Assembly (NCBI RefSeq): GCF_030463565.1 | Contig: NC_134675.1 | Span: forward strand, 19,117,862-19,181,861 | Direction of reading: 5' to 3' | Length of the DNA stretch: 64,000 nt | Source: Pelecanus crispus | Lineage: Eukaryota > Chordata > Aves > Pelecaniformes > Pelecanidae | Shown here: positions 47,524 to 60,630 of the stretch, piece by piece | Layout of the letters: every line of letters begins with the position of its first letter | Position numbering within the stretch: position 1 is the first letter of the stretch | Notes under the pieces: model-generated | The model's database searches: none | What the model was told of the DNA's origin: nothing | Seen by the model: only the letters and a program-made list of their open reading frames with translations | Made by a program: the position numbers and the translations under genes

Positions 47524-49078
47524 ATGCTTGCCAATGTGACGCCCATCTACAAGAAGGGCCGGAAGGAGGATCTGGGGAACTACAGGCCTGTCAGCCTGAC
47601 CTTGGTGCCGGGGAAGATTATGGAGCGGTTCATCTTGAGAGCGCTCAACAGGCAAGTGCAGGTCAACCAGGGGATCGGGCCCAGCCAGCATGGGTTCATG
47701 ACAGGCAGGTCCTGCTCGACCAACCTGATCTCCTTTTATGACCTGGTGACCCGCCTGCTAGATGAAGGAAAGGCTGTGGATGTCATCTACCTGGACTTTA
47801 GTAAAGCCTTTGACACAGTCTCCCATAGCATTCTCCTAAGGAAGCTGGCTTGGATGGGCGTACTCTTCGCTGGATAAAAGCTGGCTGGGTGGCCGAGCTC
47901 AGAGAGTAGTGGTGAATGGAGTTAAATCCAGTTGGTGAATGGTCATGAGCGGTGTTCCCCAGGGCTCTGTTTTGGGGCCAGTCTTGTTTAATATCTTTAT
48001 CAACAGTCTGGATGAGGGGATTGAGTGCACCCTCAGTAAGTTTGCAGATGACACCAAACTGGGTGGGAGTGTCGATCTGCTGGAGGGTAGGATGGCCCTG
48101 CAGGGGACCTGGACAGGCTGGACCGATGGGCCGAAGCCAACTGTATGAGGTTCAACAAGGCCAAGTGCCGGGTCCTGCACTTTGGTCACAACAACCCCAT
48201 GCAACGCTACAGGCTTGGGGAAGAGTGGCTGGAAAGCTGCCTAGCCGAAAAGGACCTGGGGGTCTAGGTGGACAGCCAGCTGAACATGAGCCAGCAGTGT
48301 GCCCAGGCAGCCAAGAAGGCCAACAGCATCCTGGCTTGTATCAGGACTAGTGTGGCCAGCAGGAGCAGGGAAGTGATCATCCCCCTGTACTCAGCACTGG
48401 TGAGGCCGCACCTGGAATACTGTGTCCAGTTTTGGGCCCCTCAATACAAGAAGGACATTGAGGTGCTGGAGGGTGTCCAGAGAAGGGCAACAAAGCTGGT
48501 GAAGGGTCTCGAGAACAAGTCTTATGAGGAGCAGCTGAGGGAAATGGGATTGCTTAGTCTGGAGAAGAGGAGGCTGAGGGGAGACCTTATCGCTCTCTAC
48601 AACTACCTGAAAGGAGGTTGTAGTGAGGTGGGTGTTGGTCTCTTCTCCCAAGTAGTTAGCGATAGGATGAGAGGGAATGGCCTCAAGCTGTGCCAGGGGA
48701 GGTTTAGATTGGATATTAGGAACAATTTCTTCACGGAAAGGGTAGTCAAGCATTGGAACAGGCTGCCCAGAGAGGTGGTGGAGTCACCATCCCTGGAGGT
48801 GTTCAAAAACGTTGTAGTTGTGGCACTTTGGGAAATGGTTTAGTGGGCATGGTGGTGTTGGGTTGATAGTTGGAATGATGATCTTAGAGGTCCTTTCCAA
48901 TCTTAATGATTCCTAGTTTTTACTTTCTTTAAAAATAATCCAGCCACCAGGCCAGGAAACATGAAATTATGACTCTACCCTTAATTGGTTTAGTGGTGGA
49001 GTTGGTAATGTTAGGTTAATGGTTGGACTAGATGATCTTAAAGGTCTTTTCCAACCTGAACGATTCTATGATTCTATG
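47524..49078 (+). mobile_element. CR1 LINE, 5'-truncated, forming the 3' part of a 5S chimera
   Basis: The CR1 part starts inside the reverse transcriptase region at the [10 protein letters not shown] block and runs to the terminal ATTCTATG pair. Frameshifts near 47870, 48110 and 48265 break the frame. The 3' end is doubled as in two other copies. Flanking AACATT repeats at 47398-47403 and 49079-49084 enclose the 5S and CR1 parts together. Confidence 0.93.
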
Positions 49079-49923
49079 AACATTTGACCTCACTGGGATT
49101 TCCTTGCTGTGCCATTTGGTCTTCTCTTCCTTCCACACACTGTATCCATTTCCAAGTAGTGTGTTAAATTAAAGATAATTAATCTCTGCCCGAGTGGTTA
49201 CTTTGGGCTCTCAGTCTGCAAAGACAAACCTCATTCTCCTAATGTCTACACTGATACTTAGGGTTAACATAGAGGTTATTTCCTGCCAGCCAGAGCTGTA
49301 TGAACCACTTTTTCCTTCTCTTCTCTGCAGTCTGCACCAAGAACATCTGCTTTGTACTGCTGATTTTTCAACTTCAGTAGTGCCTTAAGGTCTGCACTGA
49401 AGCTTGAATGTTTCTAGGAAGTGACTTATGAACCATTTGCCTCTTGTGTGAGGCCACAGGGAGAGGTGTAAAAGGGCTGGAGTTAGAATAGAGAATTTGG
49501 GAGTTGCAACTGGTGGAGTTCCAGGGCAGAGAAGCTTAGGGGATCTGGAGAGAGCAGCTCAGGCAGTGACCCCATGGAGCAGATACCAATCATCTTCACT
49601 GTAGGAGGGACTCTGGACTTTTCAGTGAGGACTTTTCAGTCAGGTGCAAAGACAGAGCATGCCAGAATTGATTTTTCCTTTAACGGAGCATGCTTTTGTC
49701 ATGCAGTATTTTTTCCATCCAGCCTCAGGGACTAGGTTGCCTGTCAGGCCCAAGCACATGAGCTTTTTACTCTCATGGATTTCAGCAAGAAGCTAAAGGT
49801 TTACATCACTTATTGAATTTGAGCTTTATACCCTGACATTTGGATTAGATGTTTAAAAATAAATAAAATATCCTTTTATTTGTGTGTAAAAGTTCCCTCT
49901 TCCCTGTGTTGGATCAGAACAGC

Positions 49924-50524
49924 CGTTGAAGGCTAACTCTGAAACTTAGCTAACATCGTATCAGGCCAAGATGCTTTTGTAAGCTGGCAAGTAAAGGACA
50001 CTTAATCATCCCTAATCAGAAGAACAAACATTCAGTATCCTTTAACCAAAGACATCCCGGAGCAACTAGACCTTGAAGAAGTACTGAGAAACTGATAAAA
50101 GGGAACATCCTACCCCAGCAGGTAGGAAAAACTGGACGATTGCCGAAAAACAGTAACTGGGGGAAAGGTAATTCCGGCAGGGGGGGATCGTGACCACCGA
50201 CTCAATTTGGGACCAAAAAGATTTGCCTCCGCACACCCGTAAGGAGCATGCATGCTAATTTACATAGCAAGCGAGGCTAATTAGAATATAGTTGACCAAT
50301 AGCAGATAGGATGGTAATTACTAACCAATCATCCTAAAAAGGATAATGACTAACTCTGTAATTTCTGTGTATAAATAAGGTGCATAAAGTCTCATTCAGT
50401 GTGCTAGCTTTGTGGAATTACCACCTAGCACCCATCTCTGCACAGAAATGAAATAAAATTGATAACTCAGTGTGTGAATTGGATTGTTGCACACCGGGTA
50501 ACAAACTCCTTTTGTGAGACAACA
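49924..50524 (+). mobile_element. Solo LTR-C, full length
   Basis: The LTR starts GTTGAAGGC (expected TG mutated to CG) and ends GAGACAACA, with a TATA box (TATAAATAAGG), an AATAAA signal and a CAGC repeat at both flanks. It is nearly identical to 27680-28053 over their shared part, apart from a 17-bp indel. Confidence 0.85.
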
Positions 50525-51845
50525 CAGCTGTTGTGCTGTGCTTTTTTCTTTCTGGGACTGTGACAACCACCAGCTGTCCTTCTATTTACAGTCATTATCG
50601 CAAGGAAATTGGAAACTGCAGCTACTGCGACATGATTATCTTTTCTTTCATGTTATGTTTGTCTTTTACTATGACACAGCAAAATAAATGTTTGTACAGC
50701 TAATAAAACATTTATTTAGAGATAAACAGAAACACTATGTCCTGGTTGGATGAGCTGCTGATGTAGAACTAATGTAAGACAGATTTACTAGCAATGGTGA
50801 TACAGAAGGGGTGACAAGAGGGGACTACCCCTCCCACCAGCCCCATGCTGCCCACAGTGTGCTTTCCCCCATTGTGCTTTGGTTGGTACTAACAAGCCCC
50901 TCTGTAATCAGAAGTGGGGAAGCCTCCAGGGTAATAGCAGCCAGATTTAGATAAGAATCCTGAAGCAAGCGGAGGTTGGCTTCTTTGTCAGCCTCTAGGA
51001 AAGGACAGTCTTGGAAATGTTTAGTCAAAGGCTATAGCACTTGCCAAGGCTCTTGACTAAACAGCAGTCTAGTTAGATTTCCTTCTTCAGTTTGGTGATC
51101 AAAGTGATGAAATAATGCCTAATAACTCAGGACCGTGCCATCCTTGTTTTATGAAAATAGCAATACGCAACTGCATTTTTGTCACTGAGGAATATGAAGT
51201 ATTAAATAAAAGAGATGCAAATCTGTCAGTGCGATGAAGAGTTTTGAATAGCATGGGCTATAGCCCTGTCTGTCCCACAAGGATTAGTGTTTCATTGCAC
51301 TTTTTTGGCTTGTTGAAGTCACAAACCCCACAACCTTACAGCGTAGAAAATATGTGAAAAACAAAGAGCCAAAAAAATTCATTTGCTATAACTGCCTTTT
51401 ATTTCAAGCTTATCGTTTTAATCTTAAAAAGGTATTTTCAATGGCACACAGCTTCAGAATCAGCACCTTTGCATTTACAAACTACAGAGAACCCCTGTCA
51501 ATTCGTGTTTCTCTAATTCCAACTTTTAAATCACACAGAAAATCTTACTCTTTGTTCGTGTTTTCTATGAAAGGCTGTTATGAGGATTCCATTCACAAAA
51601 TAGATTTACAGCACATTAAATACTGATTTAGTAATTACATTATAAATTAAAACTTTAATGAAAATGCCTATATAAATACACAGTGCAGCTTTTGTGATGT
51701 GCTACCCTTTCTTGGTTTTTGTTCATTTACACTCCAGTTCACAAGAGCATCATTAGTGCAAACTAATGAGATTTTACTGTACAGTTATCTTGTAAGAAGC
51801 TCTTAGATATATTTCAACTGATGTGTTTGAGGCCAGTGTAATGAG
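50525..51845 (-). other. ANKRD55: ANKRD55 3' UTR and downstream region
   Basis: Sequence downstream of the ANKRD55 stop codon on the minus strand. A candidate AATAAA signal (TTTATT on plus) is at 51398-51403, about 440 bp after the stop. Other such hexamers occur further on, so the true end is uncertain. Confidence 0.5.
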
Positions 51846-52059
51846 TTAATTTGCAGCATCTGGTTTGGTGAGGCATTTCTCAAGCTCTTCTGCAGGGTTA
51901 GATTTCTTATGGCTTGGGACAGCAGGTAGGACACGACTTGGTTTCAGAGGCTCTCCTGATAGACCAGGCAAGAAAGAATATAGCAAATGACTCTGAGAAT
52001 GTCCCCTTTTCTGAGATCTGGAGGTTGGGGCTGGTGGTGTTATCCAAAAATTGATGCTG
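51846..52059 (-). CDS. ANKRD55: ANKRD55 terminal coding exon
   Basis: Behind an ATCTATAG acceptor the minus strand is open for 71 codons to TAA at 51848-51846. The block Leu-Ser-Gly-Glu-Pro-Leu-x-x-x-Arg-Val-Leu-Pro-Ala-Val-Pro-Ser, then a basic pair, Glu-Glu, and a Lys/Pro/Asp/Asn tail match the conserved C-terminus of ANKRD55, a cytoplasmic or ciliary ankyrin-repeat protein. The ankyrin repeats themselves are encoded by upstream exons to the right. The preceding large exon was not found before 64000 and is presumably outside the window. Strand and position next to IL6ST match the known gene order. Confidence 0.88.
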
Positions 52060-52249
52060 CTATAGATGTCCATTGTAGAGCCCTGCCGTAACTTTTCTTC
52101 GTTTAGTTAATAAGTTGCTAAAGCAACCCTAGCCGAGTAGGTAAAATATAGTTTTGTGGATAGTTAACAAATTGTTTAAAACAAAGAACAGAGTGATATA
52201 TTACTGTTCTGATCAGTAAACCATGAATGAGTATTATTACTAGAAAGAT

Positions 52250-52645
52250 TTGCCTTGGCAGAGAATAAAGTAGGAGAAAGGTAATTCCAGCAGCAGGGAG
52301 AACACAACCACCGACTCAATTGAAAGTGGAGAAGAATATCCCCCCCCTCTGTCTAGGCATGCGTAGTGAATTAAAATCAAGCTGTATCTTTAAATCAAAG
52401 CGAGGAAATTAAAAACCAATAAGAAATAGGTTTTTAGCTAGCTAAATTATTATGTATTACATAGGTGTGGTTTGTTTGATCGTAGTGTATAAAAGTTAGA
52501 AGGAACTTTTGTGGGTGTGCTACTTTTGTGAGCTTACCACCTAGCACCCATCTTTGAGCAAAAATGCAATAAACAATATCTCGTCACAGTGTGTGAAGAT
52601 TGGCTTATTGCACACTGGGTAAACGAGCCCTATTTGGGACAACAG
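52250..52645 (+). mobile_element. Diverged LTR-C, 3' part
   Basis: The segment aligns with the second half of LTR-C: a GGTAATTCCAGCAG start, TATAAAAG promoter, CCACCTAGCACCCATCT, AATAAA, and the end GGGACAACA. It lies within the last ANKRD55 intron, about 190 bp upstream of the terminal exon. Confidence 0.8.
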
Positions 52646-55600
52646 TGGGAGAATAACTGCACCAGTCCTTAGGGAATTTAAAGGCAGGAACTTAAACTTC
52701 TTAGCACCCTGAGATGGTAGCTGGACTAGAGGAAAAAGGAAAAGAGAGAAAGAGTTCACAGAAAGTGAGAAGCATAACATTTTTACAAATGAGTTTGCTA
52801 CTTTATTTGAACTGTTGCTTGTTTGTCTTGTGTTGTGTGTACTCAAACCTGCATTTGAAAAATATGATCAAAATATGAATAAAAAAATCCCTAAAGCCTG
52901 GCAGGGCTAATCTTCAGCTGAAGAAAACAATTACAGTGTTAAATTATTTGCTTCATGTTTGGTGATCAATAAGAGTTGCTAAGTTCAAAGGTTTACTTTT
53001 GATAAGCAATGAATCTATAGTTTCTGAAGGACACTTGGTCTGTTTGGAGACATTTCCACAAGACATTTTTTCATCAAAAAATACAGGTTGACTGAAACAA
53101 ATGTTCCATGGGAATACATTAGTTTTAACAAAACTTTTGTGGGGGGATGCTCTATTACCCAGGGTAAATTCTGGTCAAAGTCTTAGAAAGTTGAAATGGA
53201 AGAACCTGGGACACTGGGTTGCTCTAGGCACAGTCAATCATGAAGATAAGTCCACACATGTGCTCTGCAAGTCACAGGCCACAAAAGTAGCCCAATACCC
53301 TGTAGCACATTAAGACCCACATTGAAACACAAGAGCCACAGCTGTTGTATGTCTCATGTGTGTTAACAGTCTTGTAAGAAACTGTGGTTTTAGATCATCC
53401 TTAATCTCCACCTCACACTCAGCAGTGTAACAGTGTTTGTGCTTTAGAGTTAATGCAGTTCGGTGTCTTCTCTAAATTCAAATCCTCAAGCTCCTTCACT
53501 CAGGCAACCCATCAACTAATTTCTTGAGTTTTTAAAAGGAGAATTCAAAACCTTAATTGTAGACCTATTTTTATTTGCCTTGGAATTTATTATGAATTGC
53601 ATCAGCTTCTTTTCATTTAATTTCTTTGTATACAAACAGTTCAGGTTTTTCAGTCTCGCCATATCAAGAGTTCCCTACTATAGTTAATGACATCCTTGTT
53701 TTGGCTACAGAATCTTCCTTGCTATTTTTCACATTTATTTTTCCTTGGCTGCATTCTCATTCCATCTGTAATTTCCTTCCATCTGCATCTGTTGTGATGA
53801 ATATATGAGAGGCTATTAATGTTTGCCTCTGAGATTTTCTAGTTTCAGTTTCATCCTACCAGTCATGGCAGCCTCCAGAAGGTTATTTGGATTTTCTGTC
53901 TATTTTGGTGGCTTCATCCTTCGAAACTAACCACAAATGCTTCCTAGTGGTCAGGTATTAAAAACCATTCTCTGAGCCAACCACTTGTCCTCAGATTGGT
54001 ATCATGTTTGTGTCCTGATTCTTTACATGCAGGAAGAATCCTGCTATAAAGCACTCTGCTCAGAAGGTGACCATCTCAGCCTGGCATTATCATTCCATTT
54101 CCTAGTCAACTCCAATGAAAACCTGAGTCTTCATGTTTGCATTTTTCCCAGAAGCTCCTTTGATTATTCCCTTTTCATAATCTTTGACAGAAATTTTCCT
54201 GGTGCGGGTTCAGGGAAATTCCACAGAAATGAGGAATGGAGAAGAGTTGCAATTCTCTCTTAATCCTATGAAAATCTTGTGTCATTCCAAAGAAACATGT
54301 GAAGTTAATCTACATTTAGACTGTTTTAATAGAAGATATACTGATAAATGAACTCATTTTTATTAGAAATAACAGGACACAATCAACTGGTATGAACTAA
54401 CTACTAAAGTCAATGCATCTGTGATAAGCTGGACCTTACAAATCAATTTTAATCTTAAAAAAATCCCCCAAACAAACTAAACATTCAACACACTTGAGGA
54501 ACTCATAGGTAGAATAGTGGATAGAGTGTCTTGAGCGCTGTAGAATGAAAAAGACAAGAAAAGAGGACTTAAGGAATTTCAGATCAGTTAACCTAACTTT
54601 CATACCTAAAATCCTGCCTGGACTTGGTGTTGCTCAGAAGTGAATCTTTGAACCTACAAAGTCTGCCTTCTCATTGCTCATCAAGCAACATCAAAAAGAA
54701 TCACTGGGATACTGGCTCAGTGGATGCAGAATTGAGAAATTATGTAGTTTTAACAAGGAAGGATTATTAACTTTGTCACAAATTTTCATAAAAAAATAAG
54801 GTAGATCCATTACTATAATGTGGACACACACCTGATGAAAAAAAAGGCATTCAAGGTGTAATTATTTCCTGGAGAACACGTTTACAATGCAAAATGACCT
54901 TGATAAATTGGAGAAATGGTAAGAAATTCAGATAACCACCAAAAGTCCAAATGCAAGATGGGGAATAACTGGCTAGAGGAGTAAGAGTCCTGCAGGTATC
55001 TGGGGGGACAGACTGTGCTAGAGTCAAAAATATACTGAAGAAGTTCAAACAGAACCTTGCAGCTTCCATGCCTTGGCAAAGCAGCAGCACACCAGTCTTG
55101 TCATGCAAGCCCTTCTGTGTCTGTAGATTTACCTAGTACATAATTAAGAAGTCAGAAATTTGCCCTGTTGAAAACAAATGTTACCTCTCTAATGTCTTCA
55201 GTGGACACTGGAAGAGCTTTGCATCTATGTATTTTTTTACTATATACACATTGTGCAAAAGAGGCTGAAGTTCTTGCCATATTCCCCTGTACCATATGCC
55301 ATATACTCATTTCATCATCATTATTTATTTATCAGGAGCAGTAATTCTCTAAGACTCACCAGGTATCTATTTCGAGCAAAGCAGAATCTTTATAGAGAGG
55401 ATTTAAAATTTTGGTAGACTTTTTTTTTCTTTTCAGGATAATTTCAGTACAATTCAAGTTGCGATGGCTTGAGCAGGCAGTGTTGTACTAGAGCTGCCTG
55501 GCCTCTGGCAATGTAGTGTAATTCACAGGTCATATTCAAGGTTCATTCATGTTCAGAAGTTCAGGAAATGGCTTAGTTCTCCTTTCCAAGAAAAAAAGTA

Positions 55601-55684
55601 CCATTAATACTTTGCTTTAGTTTGTATTGAATTTGTGTGAATTGGGGCTAAGTACAGTAAATGAACCCATTTGTTTTCCAGCAT
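52646..55684. other. Presumed ANKRD55 intron
   Basis: AT-rich sequence without recognised exons. No convincing repeat was identified. Confidence 0.4.
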
Positions 55685-56468
55685 ATAGAATCATAGAATC
55701 ATAGAATTGTTTAGGTTGGAAAAGACCTTTAAGATCATCCAGTCCAACCATTAACCCACACTACCAAGTCTACTCTAAGCCAATCAAGGGTAGACTACAC
55801 TAAACCATGTCCCGAAGTGCCACATCTACCCGTTTTTTAAACACTTCCAGGGATGGGGACTCCACCACCTCTCTGGGCAGCCTGTTCCAATGCTTGACCA
55901 CACTTTCTGTGAAGAAATTTTTCCTAATTTCCAACCTAAACCTCCCCTGGCACAGCTTAAGCCCATTTCCTCTTGTCCTATCGCTAACTACATGGGAGAA
56001 GAGACCAACACCCACCTCACTACAACCTCCTTTCAGGTAGTTGTAGAGAGCGATAAGGTCTCCCCTCAGCCTCCTCTTCAGACTAAACAACCCCAGTTCC
56101 CTCAGCCGCTCCTCATAAGGCCTGTGCTCCAGACCCTTCACCAGCTTCATTACCCTTCTCTGGACATGCTCCAGCACCTCAATGTCCTTCTTGCATTGAG
56201 GGGCCCAAAACTGGACACAGTATTCCAGGTGCGGCCTCACCAGCGCCGAGTACAGGGGAACAATCACCTCCCTGCTCCTGCTGGCCACACTATTCCTGAT
56301 ACAGGCCAGGATGTTGTTGGCCTTCTTGGCTGCCTGGGCACACTGCTGGCTCATGTTCAGCCGGCTGTCTACCAGCACCCCCAGGTCCTTTTCGGCCAGG
56401 CAGCTTTCCAGCCACTCTTCCCCAAGCGTGTAGCGCTGCATGGGGTTGTTGTGACCGAAGTGTAGGAC
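55685..56468 (-). mobile_element. CR1 LINE, short 3' fragment
   Basis: Three ATAGAATC repeats mark the 3' end; the minus strand then reads open through the C-terminal part of CR1 ORF2 (about 230 codons, 56492-55800), including [10 protein letters not shown]. It is truncated at 56468. Confidence 0.92.
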
Positions 56469-59400
56469 AGAATGTAGGAATGTGTAGGACATGGTAGAAT
56501 GCTTTTGGGTTCATTAAAATTTTGGTGTGAAAACCAAATGCATATTGAGAGGCTCACTCATTTCCCTCTTTGCAGTATAGGCATATGTTCATGCATTCAA
56601 AATTTACACCTGTGTAAAAAATCTCCAAAACACTTTATGTACTAGATAAGCCCTTAATGATGGATTTAAGTAGGGCAAAAGCAGTTTAGTTTAACTTCAC
56701 CCCCATGACTGGGTAGCCATCACAAACCCATGCTCCTTCAAAGAAGGAAAAAACCAGCATCCAAACATCAATACTTTCCACCTAGTCCTACATACTATAC
56801 TCAGGATCTTCAGTTTAGGATATTTGATAAGGATTTCAGGACTGGGACATGGATGGCTTTGAAATAATACATTTAATGACAAGTATTAGTATTTGTATTG
56901 AAACACACAAGCCTGGACCCAGCACTGGGGTCTGAGAGACAGAACCCTTAAGGCTGGTTGCCGTACATTCAGAAGCTATATACGGCAAAACCACCAGTAA
57001 TTATTCATATTCAGAGGGCAGAGTCAGCTACCCAAGAATGAGCGATACTATAAGAGCTACTAATTCAGGGACCCATTTTTCACTCAGCAGTGACTATTGA
57101 GTGGCTGCTATTACAAACTGCAGTGACAAGAATAAGCCTGTCAGGGAGGCATTGTCCAAGGAATATGTGCTACCCAGCAGAAGGGATGGCTCTTAGACTC
57201 TCTTCCTTTACAAGCAGTGGACTATGGCGGCCCTCTGCAGAGAGGAGGGTGCTTTGTGGAAATCTTTGCTGTTAACTTGGGAAAGGAGAAACTTCAAATC
57301 ATGATGAATAACAGCAAAAACAACCATTGATGCCCAGAAAATAGTGTTTAATGACCTGCAGAAATAGATCTTTTTTTTCTTCAAGCTCACTATGGCTTCA
57401 TACCTTCTAAGCCACATGAAGAAGTGAGACCAGCAGAGAGTTCTCTAGAAGTCCCATATTTATTTGGAAAATGATTCTGGCATTGTGTGAGTGGTGTGTG
57501 ATAGTTATAAGCCTGTTGTCCAGGGGTCCTTGGGAGAGTCACGTGATGAGATAGGAAGGGTGTGCTGGGGGCATAGCAGCAGCACACAGAATAACAGAGA
57601 TGCCAGGCTGTACCGAGGCTACTCAGGAAGCCATGTGAGGGACCGCTTTGGCCCTGGGAACATCTGGAGGGTGGGAGTTTATAAACTATGGTTTAAAGTC
57701 ACTCAAGTACTCTTTTCCAAAGCTACTGTTTTGTTCCTATTATCCTCTTTCTAATTTGCATTTTTAAATGTTTTTGCTTAGAGGTTAAAGCATCTTTTCC
57801 TTTTTTCATTGCCCTTTCTTTTCTGGGAGATGTTTCTTCTTTCTGTTAATCTCTGACTAGTTTTAGTTTTCTTTCTAATTTGTGCTTATTTTATCCTTCT
57901 AGCTTTCTGTTTGTTTTTGTGGGGTTTTTTCCCACTGGTTTTGTTGCATGTTTTTAACACACATCTTGTGTAACAAAAATATTAGAAAAACACAAATATT
58001 TATACTCAAGCTTCTTTGCTGGAGCCATTTGCCTGGATAAAGGCTGTGTCTAGAACAGTAATATTTTTGGGGCTGGATGGAGGGTGACTGACATCTTGGC
58101 TCTGAAACAGTTATTTGGAAAGCTCTAGGATCAAATGTGTCATTTGCGTTAACAAAGAAGGAATGTAATCTATTTTGCAAATAACTTTGCTTTTGTGTTA
58201 TTGGCTTGAACTGATGTTCAAGCAGTAATGGCACCTGGATAAATGTGCTGTTAGTTAATTACACCATGATTATTAACTGTGATAATTGTATCTTATTTGT
58301 AGAACACATTTTTTGGCATGAGACTAGAACTAAAATCCTGGCTGTTTGTGTGAATTACTGCAAGAACACCAGTGATTATGAAATATAATTTTTTTTTTTA
58401 ATTGTAACATTAGTAGACAGCTTAAAAATAGAAGAGCTGGGGTTTTGAAAGCAGTTAGATGATTTTCTTTTCTCTGAGCAGGCAGAGAATACCACCTCAA
58501 TATTCCACATATCTCTACTTTTCTTCTTCCTCTCTTATTTACTGTGCAGCAGCAGCACAGGATTCTGTATTTCCCCTACCCAATCTGATGTTCCCTATAA
58601 AGCTACCTCTGCTGTTTTGTTTTTAGTAATGTTGTCATAGCTGCAGAATTGCTTCTGGAGCTCAGATCATAAGAGTCAATGAATCTTAAATTTAGCTCCG
58701 AAATGTGAATGCTTTAGGACCTGGCTGATCTACAGGATGGCAAATAGTAAACTGCAAATCCTCATTCAAAATACATTGGGGCATTTGTGCTTAGTGGAGC
58801 ACAAGAATGTGAGGGCAGGACGTTGCTGGGAGTAAGGCTGGTGTTTGTATGTGAAGAACATCCCAGTCACTGGCTGGATACAGCCTGGGACACTCACTAA
58901 GTCTTGACACTTTGCCTGGGATGTGGGAGCGGGGTGAGGCTTTCCCTGCCCTTTAGGACCTTGCTTCTTTCTGCCTTGAGAAAGAGGAGCTGGCTGACAG
59001 TGCAGAGGAAAAAAGGCTGCTGCTTTCTCAGTCCCTTTAATTTTAGCTCCTGTGTTACAGAAGCTACCCAAAACAGTTGCTGTTAGAATGAGAGAAGTGA
59101 ATGATTCCCATTCTCATGTAAGAGCTAGTCTATCTGCTGTGCTTAAGACACAGAGAGATAGAACGTCTTTTTACTTATGTAACATTCAGAAAATAACAAA
59201 AGTTTTTGGAAACCCGATGATCTTGATCTAATCCTCTTGCCTCTAATTTTCACTAGCAAAAAGACACAAAAATCAGTGTCTGTTGCGATATTTTTCATGC
59301 TGTCTGAAGAAGAGTCAGTCCTTATCCTGGGTTTCATCTCACACATCCAACCTTTTTCTGCTATGCAGTTGTTAGGGTGCTGTCATCCATCTCTTTACAC

Positions 59401-59600
59401 ATTGTAAGTCACCATGTTACATCATGTCCTGCCCTCTATGAAAAACTACCAGAGTCATACAGGCATATACAATCGAGAGTGAAACTGAGAGTGAAAAAAT
59501 CCCATGTCTATGAGAATTCCAGTCACCTCTGCTCTGGAAAACAAATGTAGAACCAAACTCTCCTCTGTATTGACATACATTGCTTCTGCTAGGCCAACTT
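56469..59600. other. Presumed ANKRD55 intron
   Basis: No exon or repeat family was recognised in this stretch. Confidence 0.35.
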
Positions 59601-59624
59601 TATGAAACTCATTGGAGAAAAGGG

Positions 59625-60630
59625 TTGTCAGCAGCAGCAAAATCCAGCTGGAGGTGGGCCAGTCACTAGTGGAATACCCCAGGAGTTGATACTGGGGCCA
59701 ATACTATTTAATGTCTTCATCAGTGACTTGGATGACGGGGCAGAGCGCACCTTCTGCAAGTTTGCAAGCGATACAAAACTGGGAGGAGTGGCTGATGGGA
59801 GATGGATGGAGTGGCTGATGGAGTGGCTGGGAAATGCTGCCATTCAGAGGGAACTTGATAGAGAAATGGACTGACTTATGATGACCTATGATTTTCAACA
59901 AAGGGAAATGCAAAGTCCTGCACCTGGGGAGGAATAACTCCCTGCACCAATACATGCTGGGGGTCAACTGTCTGGAAAGCAGTTTGTCAGAAAGGGACCT
60001 GGGGGTCCTGATAGACAACAAGCTGAACATGAGCCAGCAATGTGCCTTTGCAGCAGCCAGCCAACAGCATCCTGGGCAAAAGTGTTGCCAGCAGATTGTG
60101 AGAGGTGATCCTTCCCCTCTACTCAGCACTGGTGAGACACATCTGGAGTGCTGTGTCCAGTTCTGGGGCCCCCAGTACAAGAGAGACATGGACATACTGG
60201 AGCAAGTCCAGCAAAGGGCGATGGAGATGATTAAGGGATTGGAGTGTCCAACCTCAAAGGAGAGGCTGTAAGAGCTGAGATTGTTCAGCCCTGAGAAGAG
60301 AAGGCAGCTCAGGGGGATCTTGTCAATATGTATAAATGCCTGATTGGGGGAGGTAAAGAAGAGGGAGCCAGACTCTTCCCAGTGGTATCCTATGAAGGGA
60401 AAAGAGTCAATGGGCACAAATAAGTAAGAAGAAACATTTTTACGCTGAGGGTGGTCAAACACTAGAACAGGTTGCCCAGAGTTTTGTAGTCCTCATCCTT
60501 GGAGATATTCAAAACCTAACTGGATGTGGTCCTGAGCAAGCTGCTGTAGGTGACCCTGCTATGGGCAGGGGGTGTTGGACTAGACAATCTCCAAAGGTGC
60601 TTTCCGACCTCAGCTGTTCTATGATGCTAT
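59625..60630 (+). mobile_element. CR1 LINE, older subfamily, 5'-truncated
   Basis: The sequence starts at Gly-Ile-Pro-Gln-Glu of the reverse transcriptase and includes a Phe-Ala-Ser-Asp variant of the catalytic box, where CR1 normally has Phe-Ala-Asp-Asp. It runs to CAGCTGTTCTATGATGC at the 3' end. Substitutions and frameshifts are more numerous than in the other copies. Confidence 0.85.
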
